Notes: generated from the letters alone by a model not told the origin. 32,122 nucleotides of DNA from Pseudobacteroides sp035370245 (GCA_035370245.1 DAOOVO010000044.1:1-32122), one strand, 5' to 3'. Numbered from the stretch's first letter, positions 16,011-24,739 are shown. Made by a program: numbers and translations.

Positions 16011-16763
16011 TTATTTACATTTATCCTTATTCATCAATAATATCTCTTGAAAAAATTCATATGGATTTTTGGTATTATCATTCAAATTAAACTTTGAGAG
16101 AAAATACCTGTTAAGATGAAATTCAAAGAGCTGTCTTCGACTTCCCAACCGGTCTTTCCTTTCCATAAACTCCTTTAACACCCCAAACTCATATTCATTA
16201 ACGGGGTATATATTGGTGCTTTTGTTATTAACATTCATATTAAATCCTGCCAACACCTGGGCTGCAGTCAAAGGCTTTTGATTATCCCTCTTTTTTACTA
16301 CTATTGTATTTGCAGCCATATCACCAATTCTTTTGTAATTTTTGTTAAAAACCAAAAAAACTGAACCTATAAGATAAAAGAACGGTAAGAAATCTATGAC
16401 TCTTATTATGTTTCTCAATGCAGAATCAAAAAATGTTATGGCCTCACCTGTCTCCTTTATGACCATAAGATTTAAAATCCTTTTTCCGGGTGACTGACCG
16501 TTCATCAACATCTCCCAAAAAATAAAATAACCGTTATACACCAAAAATACTACTATAATACTTAAAGCAGTAATATAAGAATTGATTTCTTCATCGTAAT
16601 AATAGGAAAGATCTGCCGAATAGACGATAATAATCATTAAAAATATTATAAGACATTGAATCACAAAGTCTATCAAAAAAGCTAGAAGTCTTGAGCCTAA
16701 GCCGGCTAATTCAAAATCTATATATACATTTTCAGGAGTGATTATATTTTTTATTTTCCTCAT
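16011..16763 (-). CDS. RDD family membrane protein
   Basis: 250 residues. The RDD domain covers about 10-160: GSRLLAFLIDFVI with R25 and D32, helices at 27-49, 63-83 and 120-139, NGQSPGKRILNLMVI (88-102) and KRIGDMAANTIVVKK (144-158). The last 90 residues are soluble and unlike known domains. AAAGGT precedes the ATG by 11 bases. RDD proteins are three-helix membrane proteins; some act in ion exchange, most are uncharacterised. It is transcribed divergently from the DUF95 gene and belongs, by neighbourhood, to the MoxR-type cluster 16011-22977. Confidence 0.85.
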   Translation of the reverse strand: MRKIKNIITPENVYIDFELAGLGSRLLAFLIDFVIQCLIIFLMIIIVYSADLSYYYDEEINSYITALSIIVVFLVYNGYFIFWEMLMNGQSPGKRILNLMVIKETGEAITFFDSALRNIIRVIDFLPFFYLIGSVFLVFNKNYKRIGDMAANTIVVKKRDNQKPLTAAQVLAGFNMNVNNKSTNIYPVNEYEFGVLKEFMERKDRLGSRRQLFEFHLNRYFLSKFNLNDNTKNPYEFFQEILLMNKDKCK

Positions 16764-16827
16764 AAAGTAATTTTACCTTTCATATTTGCATTTAATTCTT
16801 GAAATTTCATCAAAAGCAACATTAAGA

Positions 16828-16856
16828 TTGTAACATTACTACAATTCTGATACAAT
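16828..16856 (+). promoter_or_regulatory. Putative sigma-A promoter of the DUF95 gene
   Basis: TTGTAA (16828-16833) and TACAAT (16851-16856) are exactly 17 bp apart, 45 bp before the ATG. The interrupted repeat ATTGTA(N7)TACAAT at 16827-16845 overlaps the -35 box and could serve as an operator. Confidence 0.5.
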
Positions 16857-16900
16857 TAATCCTATCAAAAATATTATAAAACAAAATCAGGGTGTTTACC

Positions 16901-17860
16901 ATGAGAGAAGAAAAATTTATTAATGATAATTCATATATTTGGCAAAATTTAGAAGATTTGCTTAACAAGCTCAAGTCAAAAAAGCTGAAATCATTAAGCA
17001 AATCCGAATTGGACAGTTTTATAACATCCTACAGGATTGTATGCAGCCACCTGTCCTATAGCAGAACATTTTTTGGCGAGTCTAAGACAACAGAATATTT
17101 AAACAGCCTTGCATCTTCAGCCCACAGCTATATCTACTCTACAAAATCATCGGGGTTTAAAAAAGTATTTTCATTTTATATAAAAGGCTTCCCTGAGCTG
17201 TTGAAACAAAACGCTTCATATATGATTTTATCAACAGCTTTGTTTATGGCAGGTGTTATTTTCAGTTTTATCATGACTCTAATAAATTCCGATAACGCAC
17301 CGGCATTTATACCACCTGAGTTAATTGAAGGTGTAAAGACACTTGAAGACGGCCGGAGTGTTTGGGATAGTGCCACCGCATCCGCGTCCATATTTACCAA
17401 TAATATTGGCGTGGGTTTAAGAGCATTTTCATTGGGCATAACATTAGGCCTAGGCACAGTCTATATACTTATTTACAACGGGTTTTTTTTAGGAAGTGCT
17501 GCGGGACTTGCGGTAAACTATAATGTATCGGATATTTTCTGGTCTCTTATACTTCCTCATGGAGTCTTAGAGCTTTTCTGCATATTCGTATGCGGTGCTG
17601 CAGGCCTCATAATAGGAAAATCAATTATAAGCCCTGGTGTTTATTCCAGAAAGGACTCCCTGATAAAAGCCGGAAAAACCGCAGTCTACCTTGCTTGCGG
17701 TACAATACCCCTATTTGTCATAGCAGGTATTATTGAAGGGTATTTCACTCCGTCAGATGTATCTGCAGAATTCAAATTAATATTTTCACTTATATCCTTT
17801 ATCCTTCTTTGCATATACTTGGCATCGCCTTTCATTCGAAGGAAAAAGATATCCTCATGA
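16901..17860 (+). CDS. SpoIIM-superfamily membrane protein (DUF95)
   Basis: 319 residues from ATG 16901, where AGGGTG sits six bases upstream (a GTG nine bases earlier is inside that site). The N-terminal 95 residues are helical and soluble, then five or six membrane helices follow. Family patterns are FTNNIGVGLRAFSLGITLGL (165-184), LPHGVLELFCIFVCGAAGLI (218-237) and EGYFTPS (279-285). This is the DUF95 protein that usually accompanies MoxR, DUF58, DUF4350 and DUF4129 genes. It is distinct from the true SpoIIM encoded at 28838-29479. Its stop is 5 bp from the DUF58 stop on the other strand. Role unknown; perhaps a membrane partner of the MoxR module. Confidence 0.88.
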   Translation: MREEKFINDNSYIWQNLEDLLNKLKSKKLKSLSKSELDSFITSYRIVCSHLSYSRTFFGESKTTEYLNSLASSAHSYIYSTKSSGFKKVFSFYIKGFPELLKQNASYMILSTALFMAGVIFSFIMTLINSDNAPAFIPPELIEGVKTLEDGRSVWDSATASASIFTNNIGVGLRAFSLGITLGLGTVYILIYNGFFLGSAAGLAVNYNVSDIFWSLILPHGVLELFCIFVCGAAGLIIGKSIISPGVYSRKDSLIKAGKTAVYLACGTIPLFVIAGIIEGYFTPSDVSAEFKLIFSLISFILLCIYLASPFIRRKKISS

Positions 17861-17867
17861 TATCTTT
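17845..17867. terminator. Hairpin covering both convergent stop codons
   Basis: AAAGATATC (17845-17853) is exactly complementary to GATATCTTT (17859-17867), loop CTCAT. The stem contains part of the last codons of the DUF95 gene, its TGA, and two bases of the DUF58 stop. On the minus strand it ends in TTTTTCC, so it may stop the MoxR operon; on the plus strand no T run follows beyond the stem. Confidence 0.6.
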
Positions 17868-19179
17868 AGCTAAGCTGCATCATTGCCTTGATATTTAAAT
17901 ATTTATTAACTACCTCCATTGAAAGCTTATCGGGAGGCACATCTATTGATGCAATGCCCGCACTTTCAAATATTTTTTGTATTTTTTCCCTTTCATCAAC
18001 TTCCTTGAGTGCCGCACATTTATCATAAATATCAGCGACTGTGTTTATTTTGTTATCTGCCATTTCATAAACCCTCATATCCTTAATTGTTATCACAAGG
18101 GGTACATGATTCCTTCCGACAGTCTTTAAAGCCTTAACCAAAGATAATGCCTCCTGTGAATTAAAGAGGTCGGTGAATATGCATAAAAGACTTCTTCTCC
18201 TTTGACGCTTGCAAAAATAGAATAATGCATTGTCATAATCGGCAGTAACGAAATTTTCTTCAACATTGTATAGATTTTCCGCCATTATGCTGAAATGGGT
18301 CATACCCTTACCTGATTTCACAAACCGTTTTACATCCTTGTCAAAAACCATAAGGCCTATATTATCACCCTTTTTTCCTGCTATCTCTGCAAGGAGAAAG
18401 GCAGAATTTATAGCATAGTCAAGCTTTTTGATATAGTTTATCTCGGTATTCATTACTCTGCTTGAATCAAGCAGTATATATACCTGCTGATTCCTTTCAG
18501 GCTCATAATTGTTCACAATAAGCTTGCTTGACCTTGCAGTAGCCATCCAGTTGACTTTTCTGTAATCATCACCCTCGGAATATTCTCTGAGGCTCTCAAA
18601 CTCAGTACCCATCCCATATGTCTTCATTTTCTTGTTGCCGATGAGTATTAGATTTTTCCTTAAAGAAGCAAAACTGTATCTTTTTAAATCCTTGAGATTT
18701 GGATAAACTTTTAAGTCTTCCTTTGTATCAAAGCTTCCGTATTTCATGCAAAGCTTCAAAACTCCCCTGTATCTTATACTGATATCCCCAAATGTATATT
18801 CGCCTCTTTTTTGCGGAATAACTTTATAAGACCCGGAGTTTTCATAATGGGGCATTGATTTGATATTTAATGTGCCCCCTATAACATCCATATAGCATGG
18901 AACCTCGTCCCTTGCTTCAATATTCAAAATATGGCTGCTATTGTTCCTTATAAGTATCTTTATAATATTTTCCGACCCCATAGACAGCTTTCTGTCACAT
19001 TCACGCTTGACATCAAGACTATCCGCCCCCGGAGTTATTATAAAATCAACAATAAGAAGGCCTGACAATATTAAATTATATAATATAAATACATGCAATG
19101 ACATTCCGAAGAAAGCACCTAAAATAATAGGTACAATCCCTAATATTATAAGCCCTGCGAATGTTTTGCTAAAAGGCAT
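17866..19179 (-). CDS. DUF58 protein (vWA-like), MoxR cluster
   Basis: 437 residues from the ATG at 19179, the one correctly spaced from AAGGAGA; an ATG six bases earlier is too close. Two membrane helices at 6-24 and 30-47 are followed by a beta-rich extracellular-like part and the DUF58 signature REYSEGDDYRKVNWMATAR (198-216). A vWA-like fold follows with VYILLDSSRVM (233-243), in which the MIDAS DxSxS is incomplete. DUF58 proteins are partners of MoxR AAA ATPases. It is the last gene of the cluster on its strand, separated from the MoxR gene by 55 bp. Exact function unknown. Confidence 0.9.
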   Translation of the reverse strand: MPFSKTFAGLIILGIVPIILGAFFGMSLHVFILYNLILSGLLIVDFIITPGADSLDVKRECDRKLSMGSENIIKILIRNNSSHILNIEARDEVPCYMDVIGGTLNIKSMPHYENSGSYKVIPQKRGEYTFGDISIRYRGVLKLCMKYGSFDTKEDLKVYPNLKDLKRYSFASLRKNLILIGNKKMKTYGMGTEFESLREYSEGDDYRKVNWMATARSSKLIVNNYEPERNQQVYILLDSSRVMNTEINYIKKLDYAINSAFLLAEIAGKKGDNIGLMVFDKDVKRFVKSGKGMTHFSIMAENLYNVEENFVTADYDNALFYFCKRQRRRSLLCIFTDLFNSQEALSLVKALKTVGRNHVPLVITIKDMRVYEMADNKINTVADIYDKCAALKEVDEREKIQKIFESAGIASIDVPPDKLSMEVVNKYLNIKAMMQLS

Positions 19180-19234
19180 GTTCATTCTCCTTAATCAAAA
19201 AATACATAAGTTGGTACATCACCATTATGTATGG

Positions 19235-20212
19235 TTATCTCGGTACTTCTACCTTGTTCAAAATACCTCTTAAAACATCATCACTACTTAATCCGTCTAT
19301 GCTTGACTCAGGCTTTAATATTACCCTGTGCCTTAAGACGGGAATAGTTATATCCTTAATGTCTTCAGGTATTACAAAATTACGGCCCTGCATAGCTGCT
19401 AATGTCTTCGATGCAAGCAGAATGGAAATTGATGCCCTTGGACTTGCTCCTAGAACAAGGTTAGGCGAATTTCTTGTAGCTCTAACGATTGATGTAATAT
19501 AATTGATAATCCCTTCGTTTACTTCTACCTTCAGTATCTCTTCCCTGCACCTTTTGATATCTTCAAAGTCGCATACTTCCCTTATATTGGCTTTGTCAAT
19601 CTGGGAGCTGCTAAAGCCCGTTTTAAACTTTTCAAGCATCATATTTTCAAACTTCTGAGGCATGTAATCAACCGTAAGTTTCATCATAAATCTGTCAAGC
19701 TGTGCCTCAGGCAGAGGATATGTTCCTTCATACTCAACAGGATTTTGAGTTGCAACAACAACAAAGGGCTCACCTAATACATGTGTCTCGCCGTCAATGG
19801 TTATTGCTCTTTCCTCCATTGATTCTAAAAGTGCAGCCTGTGTTTTTGGAGGTGTTCTGTTTATTTCGTCCGCAAGAAATATATTGGTAAATAACGGACC
19901 CTTCCTAAGGTAAAACTCACCAGATTTGGAATCATACACTTTAGTACCTGTTATATCCGCCGGCATGAGGTCAGGCGTGAACTGTACCCTTTTAAAATCA
20001 GCCTTGATAGTCTTTGCAATAGTTTTTGCAGCAAGTGTTTTGGCAAGGCCCGGAACTCCCTCCACAAGAATATGTCCTCCCGACAGAATAACCACTACCA
20101 TTTGTTCTATCAATGCATACTGGCCTACAACAACCTTTGAAACCTCATCAATTATTTCCTTTGCTTTTATCTGTGTAAATCCCATGCTTTCCGTATAGAA
20201 ATTTCCTTCCAT
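19235..20212 (-). CDS. MoxR-family AAA+ ATPase
   Basis: 325 residues. Walker A GVPGLAKT (52-59), Walker B IFLADE (111-116), sensor 1 ATQNP (154-158), and GTYPLPEAQLDRFMMKL are all characteristic of the MoxR-proper subfamily. MoxR ATPases act as chaperones that mature or activate partners, often with DUF58 (vWA-like) proteins. GGAGAT precedes the ATG by six bases. The start overlaps the stop of the DUF4350 gene by one base (TAATG), so translation is coupled. The client protein cannot be named from the sequence. Confidence 0.95.
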   Translation of the reverse strand: MEGNFYTESMGFTQIKAKEIIDEVSKVVVGQYALIEQMVVVILSGGHILVEGVPGLAKTLAAKTIAKTIKADFKRVQFTPDLMPADITGTKVYDSKSGEFYLRKGPLFTNIFLADEINRTPPKTQAALLESMEERAITIDGETHVLGEPFVVVATQNPVEYEGTYPLPEAQLDRFMMKLTVDYMPQKFENMMLEKFKTGFSSSQIDKANIREVCDFEDIKRCREEILKVEVNEGIINYITSIVRATRNSPNLVLGASPRASISILLASKTLAAMQGRNFVIPEDIKDITIPVLRHRVILKPESSIDGLSSDDVLRGILNKVEVPR

Positions 20213-21237
20213 TATTTTATCTCCTCTCTTATTTCCTCAATCCACTTTACAAGGTGTATAAACTCATTAGCATCCCTATTGTCGGAATTTATATATCTCT
20301 CGCATCTGTTAAAGCCTGATGCCAGATCCAAATTCCTGGTTCTGCCATCTTGAGATGCTGCCTTAATTATATCATTGCTATCATCACCATTATCCATTCC
20401 AAGGTACTTTGTAAGATCTGCTTTAAGTCTTTTAAACATAACGTCAAGAACATATGAGTTGGCTTTTGAAACCTTGTAAATATTTGACAACGCATAAATA
20501 TTTTCATTTTCAGCCCTCTTTACGGTTTCAAAAACAACAACAGGCTTTCCAAGTCTTTTTGACACAGAAAGAAATAAAATTCCTATACCTAAAATTATCT
20601 GAATGAATACAAGAACTCCGCTAAATCCGATTATATCTTTTACAGAAACCCCCTCACCTATGTTGTGATAGTATTCATTAAAGTATACTTTCCCATATCC
20701 GATACTGTCTATAATATCTATAAATGAAACGGCACTTCTTTTATCCTTTAAGCCTTCGTTCACGAAAATATCGGTCATACTGCTTACATACATGTTTCCG
20801 GCACCCACATTGTATATTGTCCATTCATTGTATGAATTAAACTCTTCGCTGTACTGTGCCCCAAACTCCTCAATTAGGATATCGGTATCCTCAGGATCAT
20901 CATATATGAGAACAAGAGAATTTCCATTTTCAAGCCATTTTTTCAAATACTTTAGCTCTAATTCATCAAAGAGTCTGAAATAATCAGGTTGTATTACTAT
21001 CATAGTAACAAAATCGGGCAAAAATCTTGCAGCTTTCTTATATCTCACTGCCTCGTAGCCCATTTTTTCGGTCAAAAGGTATAAAGCCTTTTCACCTTCA
21101 GGGTCTACGCTGTAAGAAGTATATCTTTTATATTTCCTGCTGTCCTTCATGCCTGCTACAACGGCCCCGATGGGCACAGCAAAGGCTACTACCAGCAAAA
21201 ATATTATTATTTTTTTAATAATGCTTTTTTTTATCAT
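20212..21237 (-). CDS. DUF4350 membrane protein, MoxR cluster
   Basis: 341 residues. An N-terminal membrane helix (8-30) is followed by an extracytoplasmic part that starts with TSYSVDPEGEKALYLLTEKMGYEA and carries LKYLKKWLENGNSLVLIYDDPE, the DUF4350 (glutamine-amidotransferase-like fold) pattern. A second helix lies near 202-222 and is followed by a cytoplasmic tail with KRLGKPVVVFETVKRAENENIYALS. GGAGGT precedes the ATG, which overlaps the DUF4129 stop as ATGA. The domain is thought to be non-enzymatic. The tight coupling on both sides implies fixed stoichiometry with MoxR. Confidence 0.85.
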   Translation of the reverse strand: MIKKSIIKKIIIFLLVVAFAVPIGAVVAGMKDSRKYKRYTSYSVDPEGEKALYLLTEKMGYEAVRYKKAARFLPDFVTMIVIQPDYFRLFDELELKYLKKWLENGNSLVLIYDDPEDTDILIEEFGAQYSEEFNSYNEWTIYNVGAGNMYVSSMTDIFVNEGLKDKRSAVSFIDIIDSIGYGKVYFNEYYHNIGEGVSVKDIIGFSGVLVFIQIILGIGILFLSVSKRLGKPVVVFETVKRAENENIYALSNIYKVSKANSYVLDVMFKRLKADLTKYLGMDNGDDSNDIIKAASQDGRTRNLDLASGFNRCERYINSDNRDANEFIHLVKWIEEIREEIK

Positions 21238-21998
21238 GAATTTACCTCCCCTACAATAGAGGAATACTCAGAAATCCACTTATCAAACATTTCCCTGCTC
21301 AAATTCCTGTTGCCATACCAACATCTGTTAAACACTCTTGTAAACTCCATGACTGTTTCAAAATGGATATAGTCCTTTTCTCTTAATTCATCCATATACT
21401 CCTTGTTTGTCTTAGACTTGTTTATTAACAAAATGTTTTGTTCATTGAGCTTTAATATTAATGACAGATACAAAAAACGTATACCCTGTCTGAAATCGCC
21501 GTTTTTATAGAACTCCATAGCCAGACGTCTTACTTCATCAAAATCCTTGAGCTGGCTTAAAATCTCGGCATCTTCCTCCTCTTTAATCTTCCTGTTAATT
21601 CTTTTATATTTTTTAATTAGATAGACTATTGCAACAACCATAAAAACAATAAGAATAAAGACAATTATATATGAAATAAATTCCTGCAATGGACTATTGA
21701 CTCTAGGCTTAATGGGAGCATTATTTATTTCAGGCATCTCTCTTTGGCCTAAAGCCTCTTTAATTCTGTCAATGATGTCTTCAATTATATCCGACAACTT
21801 TTCGAGCATAGTTTTTTCACTGCTTGCTTCCGCAAACTCCTTTGATGAAAATATCTCATCTAGGCTGTCCTCCACCTTTTGTACCCTATCCTCGGACATA
21901 GCAAATGAATAACATGGAAAAATGCTCCCGGTTATTAAACATACAACAACAAATAATATTGTTCCGGCTATTTTTATATCATTAAACCTATATTTCAT
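21234..21998 (-). CDS. DUF4129 membrane protein, MoxR cluster
   Basis: 254 residues. A signal-like hydrophobic segment (10-32), an acidic extracytoplasmic helical stretch (36-100), a membrane helix (110-130) and a cytoplasmic C-terminal DUF4129 domain (about 155-250) with FRQGIRFLYLSLILKLNEQ, FTRVFNRCWYGNRNLSREMF are visible. This layout is usual for DUF4129 proteins of MoxR clusters. The start overlaps the preceding gene by 11 bp, and GGGGGA lies upstream. No enzymatic motif is seen. Confidence 0.85.
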   Translation of the reverse strand: MKYRFNDIKIAGTILFVVVCLITGSIFPCYSFAMSEDRVQKVEDSLDEIFSSKEFAEASSEKTMLEKLSDIIEDIIDRIKEALGQREMPEINNAPIKPRVNSPLQEFISYIIVFILIVFMVVAIVYLIKKYKRINRKIKEEEDAEILSQLKDFDEVRRLAMEFYKNGDFRQGIRFLYLSLILKLNEQNILLINKSKTNKEYMDELREKDYIHFETVMEFTRVFNRCWYGNRNLSREMFDKWISEYSSIVGEVNS

Positions 21999-22977
21999 TA
22001 ATGTCCCCCGCTAACATTTTATCTACTTTAACTTCAAGATCAAGACCTTCATTATTTACTTTCCAATTAATAAAAATATTTGTAGTCAGTGTGGCCAAAA
22101 AGGGGTAGAAAAGAGCATAACCCAACTGTACAAAAGCAGTAGCACCAAGCTGTACCTGCCTGTACAATTCTTCATCGACAAAAGATAATAATACTGTAAT
22201 TCCTATTGATATGGAAGGTATGAAAAAATATATGAGTCCTCCTGTAAACAATGCAATAAATGAATTCCAAAACATCTTTTTTGATAGCTCCGAGCTTCTT
22301 GCAACCCCATCAGCTGCACCTCTATTTTCAATTATGATGGCTTGAATGCCAAATCCGAATTTGATGTAAAAAAAGCAAATACTTATTATAGTACCTAATG
22401 CCAAGGCAATAAATAATATTACTCCAAAAAATATGATAAATCCCTCAATAAAATGGCCAAAGCTATTAATAACATTTATCCCAATGGCAAATATAAATAT
22501 AATCGCCCAGAGGAATATCATTGCTCCAATAAATGTACCGATTATGCCACCCGCCATAATTAAGTAGAACAAAGTCCTATATCCCATTATCTTAAGTATT
22601 TTTCTGAAACTGTCCTTTATAACTTCTTTTAATCCGAGACTCCTGCCATACACAACATCGTTATAAACAATTTTTGTTATGGCTGCTTGCAAAACGCCAT
22701 TTATTGTTAAAAAGTAACATAAATACACAATAAACAAAGATAAACTGACCAGCAAAAAAGCCATTGCCAGTGAAAAATTTGCTCCATTTTGACTTGTCAG
22801 TCTGTTGAGATCTTCCGATATACTGCTTGACAGGAAAACATATAAAAAAGCAAAAGGAACATATAAAATAAGGGATAATATTGTAAGCTTTTTTATATTT
22901 CTTTTATAAACTTCAATTGAATAATCAACTATATCAACTGCCGACATCCTTTTTAGCACGGTTTCAATTTGTCTCAT
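21988..22977 (-). CDS. Multi-pass membrane protein of the MoxR cluster
   Basis: 329 residues with about six to seven hydrophobic helices (roughly 30-50, 70-95, 135-175, 180-210, 240-265, 280-300). The pattern SIEVYKRNIKKLTILSLILY and a cytoplasmic GRSLGLKEVIKDSFRKILKIMGYR loop resemble membrane proteins annotated as glycerophosphodiester phosphodiesterase membrane-domain or DUF975/DUF7544-like; I cannot fix the family. No catalytic residues are apparent. AGAGGGCTAA precedes the ATG. First gene of the five-gene operon ending with DUF58, and very likely a partner of MoxR. Confidence 0.72.
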   Translation of the reverse strand: MRQIETVLKRMSAVDIVDYSIEVYKRNIKKLTILSLILYVPFAFLYVFLSSSISEDLNRLTSQNGANFSLAMAFLLVSLSLFIVYLCYFLTINGVLQAAITKIVYNDVVYGRSLGLKEVIKDSFRKILKIMGYRTLFYLIMAGGIIGTFIGAMIFLWAIIFIFAIGINVINSFGHFIEGFIIFFGVILFIALALGTIISICFFYIKFGFGIQAIIIENRGAADGVARSSELSKKMFWNSFIALFTGGLIYFFIPSISIGITVLLSFVDEELYRQVQLGATAFVQLGYALFYPFLATLTTNIFINWKVNNEGLDLEVKVDKMLAGDINEI

Positions 22978-23103
22978 TTAGCCCTCTTTTCCTGAAATAA
23001 TATCCTGAAATTAATATATATAAGACATTTTACTATTTTTTATAATGATACTCAATACTCTTAATTACAAAATCAATAAAAGGAAATTTAAGAACAATCA
23101 AAA

Positions 23104-23170
23104 AATAACTTCCCCTTACCGGTGTAAATTCACAAATTAAGCGGACTCACACCTGCAAGAGGAAGCTATT
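23104..23170 (-). repeat. 67-bp hairpin element, copy B, downstream of dacF
   Basis: The outer arm AACTTCCCCTTACCGGTGT (from 23107) pairs imperfectly with the region ACACCTGCAAGAGGAAGCT (23149-23167); the mismatches are mostly G.U-compatible. On the minus strand the hairpin is followed by ATTTTTTG, so it is a good intrinsic terminator for dacF. It shares AATAACTTCCCCT, TTCACA and GCAAG(G/A)GGAAG, in the same order and spacing, with the element at 9621-9687. Confidence 0.78.
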
Positions 23171-23204
23171 ACTTCTATTGCTTATTTCAATTAAGACTAA
23201 TGTT

Positions 23205-24422
23205 TTATTTTCGCCCGATTCCAAACCAGCCAATAATCATTCTGAAAAACAGACGAACAAAGGAAGCTTTTTTTACTTCTGCATCAGCAACAATATCTGC
23301 TTTAGCAACAACTTGACCATTATCCTCGAAGAATACCTCTCCTATTTTCTGACCGGGCGTAACAGGAGCCTCAATAGATTCAGCCATTTTCACATTTTGC
23401 TTTATTTGGTCTTTACTGCCTTTTTTAAGCATCAAGCTTACATCCGACTTCAAAATGCCTTTAACAGAATCGGCCACACCTTTTTTAACTTCTGCTGTGC
23501 CTAATTCTTCACCTTTATTTTTTATTTTAACTATTTGATAATTTGCATATCCATAATCCAAAAGCTTTTTAGCTTCATCAAATCTTGTGTTGGAATCCGG
23601 TTCACCCAAAACAACAGCTATAAGTTTCATACCGTTCCTTTCTGCCGATGCGGAAAGACAATAGCCTGCTTTTGTTGTGAACCCGGTCTTCAAGCCGGTT
23701 GCACCGTTATATGTGTGTATAAGCCTATTTGTATTATCCAATGAAAATTTTCCGTCTCTGAACTTATCCTGCCATATTGTTGTTATCTCAAGTATTTTAG
23801 GATGCTTTATAATAAGCTCAGCCGACATTTTTGCTATATCGGCAGCAGAGCTGTAATGTCCTTCATCTGTTAATCCATTGCAGTCTAAAAAGTAGGTATT
23901 ATTCATTCCCAATTCTTTAGCTTTGTCATTCATTTCACTTACAAACACTTCTTCACTGCCGCTGATTTTCTCGGCTAAAGCCACAACCGCATCATTAGCT
24001 GAGTGTATTGCAACTGCCTTTAACATATCCAATACCGAAAACTCTTCTCCTGGCTCTAGATATACCTGTGACCCACCCATATTATATGCATGCTCCGACA
24101 CAGGCACCATATCTTCATAAGTAATTTTACCCGAGTCAATAGCCTCCATAATAAGAAGCATTGACATGACCTTAGTAATACTTGCAATTGGAAGCTCTTG
24201 ATGGCTATTTTTTTCAAACATTACCATTCCGGTATCAGCATCAACCAGTATTGCTGCTTTCGCTTTCAAATCCAGTGTCTTAGCAGTTTCTTCCTTCTTA
24301 GTCCCAGTATTTGCTGTTGTTTTTTCGGTATTGTTTTGAGGTGCTGCAATCACCGGCATTATTGCAGTGTTAGCAACCAGTGCTGCAATCAATATAAAAA
24401 TAACACTCACTTTTTTAAACAC
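23205..24422 (-). CDS. dacF: D-alanyl-D-alanine carboxypeptidase, DacF-type (S11 family)
   Basis: 405 residues. A signal peptide (1-27, ending VIAA) is followed by a penicillin-binding carboxypeptidase domain: SxxK is S81-ITK84, SxN is S141-A-N143, and KTG is 245-247. The C-terminal PBP5-like domain follows (about 310-385), and an amphipathic end KKASFVRLFFRMIIGWFGIG suggests membrane association. The enzyme removes the terminal D-Ala from peptidoglycan stem peptides. The start is GTG at 24422 with GGGGGG before it. Neighbours deoB, pdp and spoIIM make it the sporulation-linked DacF. In B. subtilis spoIIA follows dacF; here a hairpin and the MoxR cluster follow instead. Confidence 0.93.
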   Translation of the reverse strand: MFKKVSVIFILIAALVANTAIMPVIAAPQNNTEKTTANTGTKKEETAKTLDLKAKAAILVDADTGMVMFEKNSHQELPIASITKVMSMLLIMEAIDSGKITYEDMVPVSEHAYNMGGSQVYLEPGEEFSVLDMLKAVAIHSANDAVVALAEKISGSEEVFVSEMNDKAKELGMNNTYFLDCNGLTDEGHYSSAADIAKMSAELIIKHPKILEITTIWQDKFRDGKFSLDNTNRLIHTYNGATGLKTGFTTKAGYCLSASAERNGMKLIAVVLGEPDSNTRFDEAKKLLDYGYANYQIVKIKNKGEELGTAEVKKGVADSVKGILKSDVSLMLKKGSKDQIKQNVKMAESIEAPVTPGQKIGEVFFEDNGQVVAKADIVADAEVKKASFVRLFFRMIIGWFGIGRK

Positions 24423-24475
24423 TTAAATCCCCCCGATTTTTATTTTACAAGTAGGGTAGAACAATATATGTTTTG

Positions 24476-24504
24476 GAAATTAATGTCTTCTACACATTAA
24501 TTTC
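24476..24504. promoter_or_regulatory. Perfect 11-bp inverted repeat upstream of dacF
   Basis: GAAATTAATGT (24476-24486) and ACATTAATTTC (24494-24504) are exact complements around a 7-base loop (CTTCTAC). It lies 54-82 bp before the dacF start. It could be an operator or a 5' UTR hairpin. No T run follows on the minus strand, so a terminator is unlikely. Confidence 0.6.
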
Positions 24505-24536
24505 TCACAACACCAATGAGATTCATCGTATTAAAT

Positions 24537-24564
24537 TACTATGCTTTATTCATACAATATATTC
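24537..24564 (-). promoter_or_regulatory. Candidate sigma-F/G-type promoter for dacF
   Basis: Minus-strand GAATA (24564-24560) and CATAGTA (24543-24537) are 16 bp apart. This resembles forespore promoter consensus (GNATR ... CATNNTA), though the spacing is one to two bases short. In Bacillus dacF is forespore-expressed, which makes it plausible, but AT-rich sequence gives such matches by chance. Confidence 0.25.
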
Positions 24565-24739
24565 TGTTATGACAGTTTTCTTTTATTATAAATTCTCATA
24601 GAAATAAGTTAAAGTGTAATTTGTCACTCAAAAACCATATAATACCTAGATTATACTTCCATTTAAGCTTATTATTCCCTAAAAGATATTTTTTTATAAA
24701 CATATGTTATAAATTTATATAACAAATTTATAGAATAAT

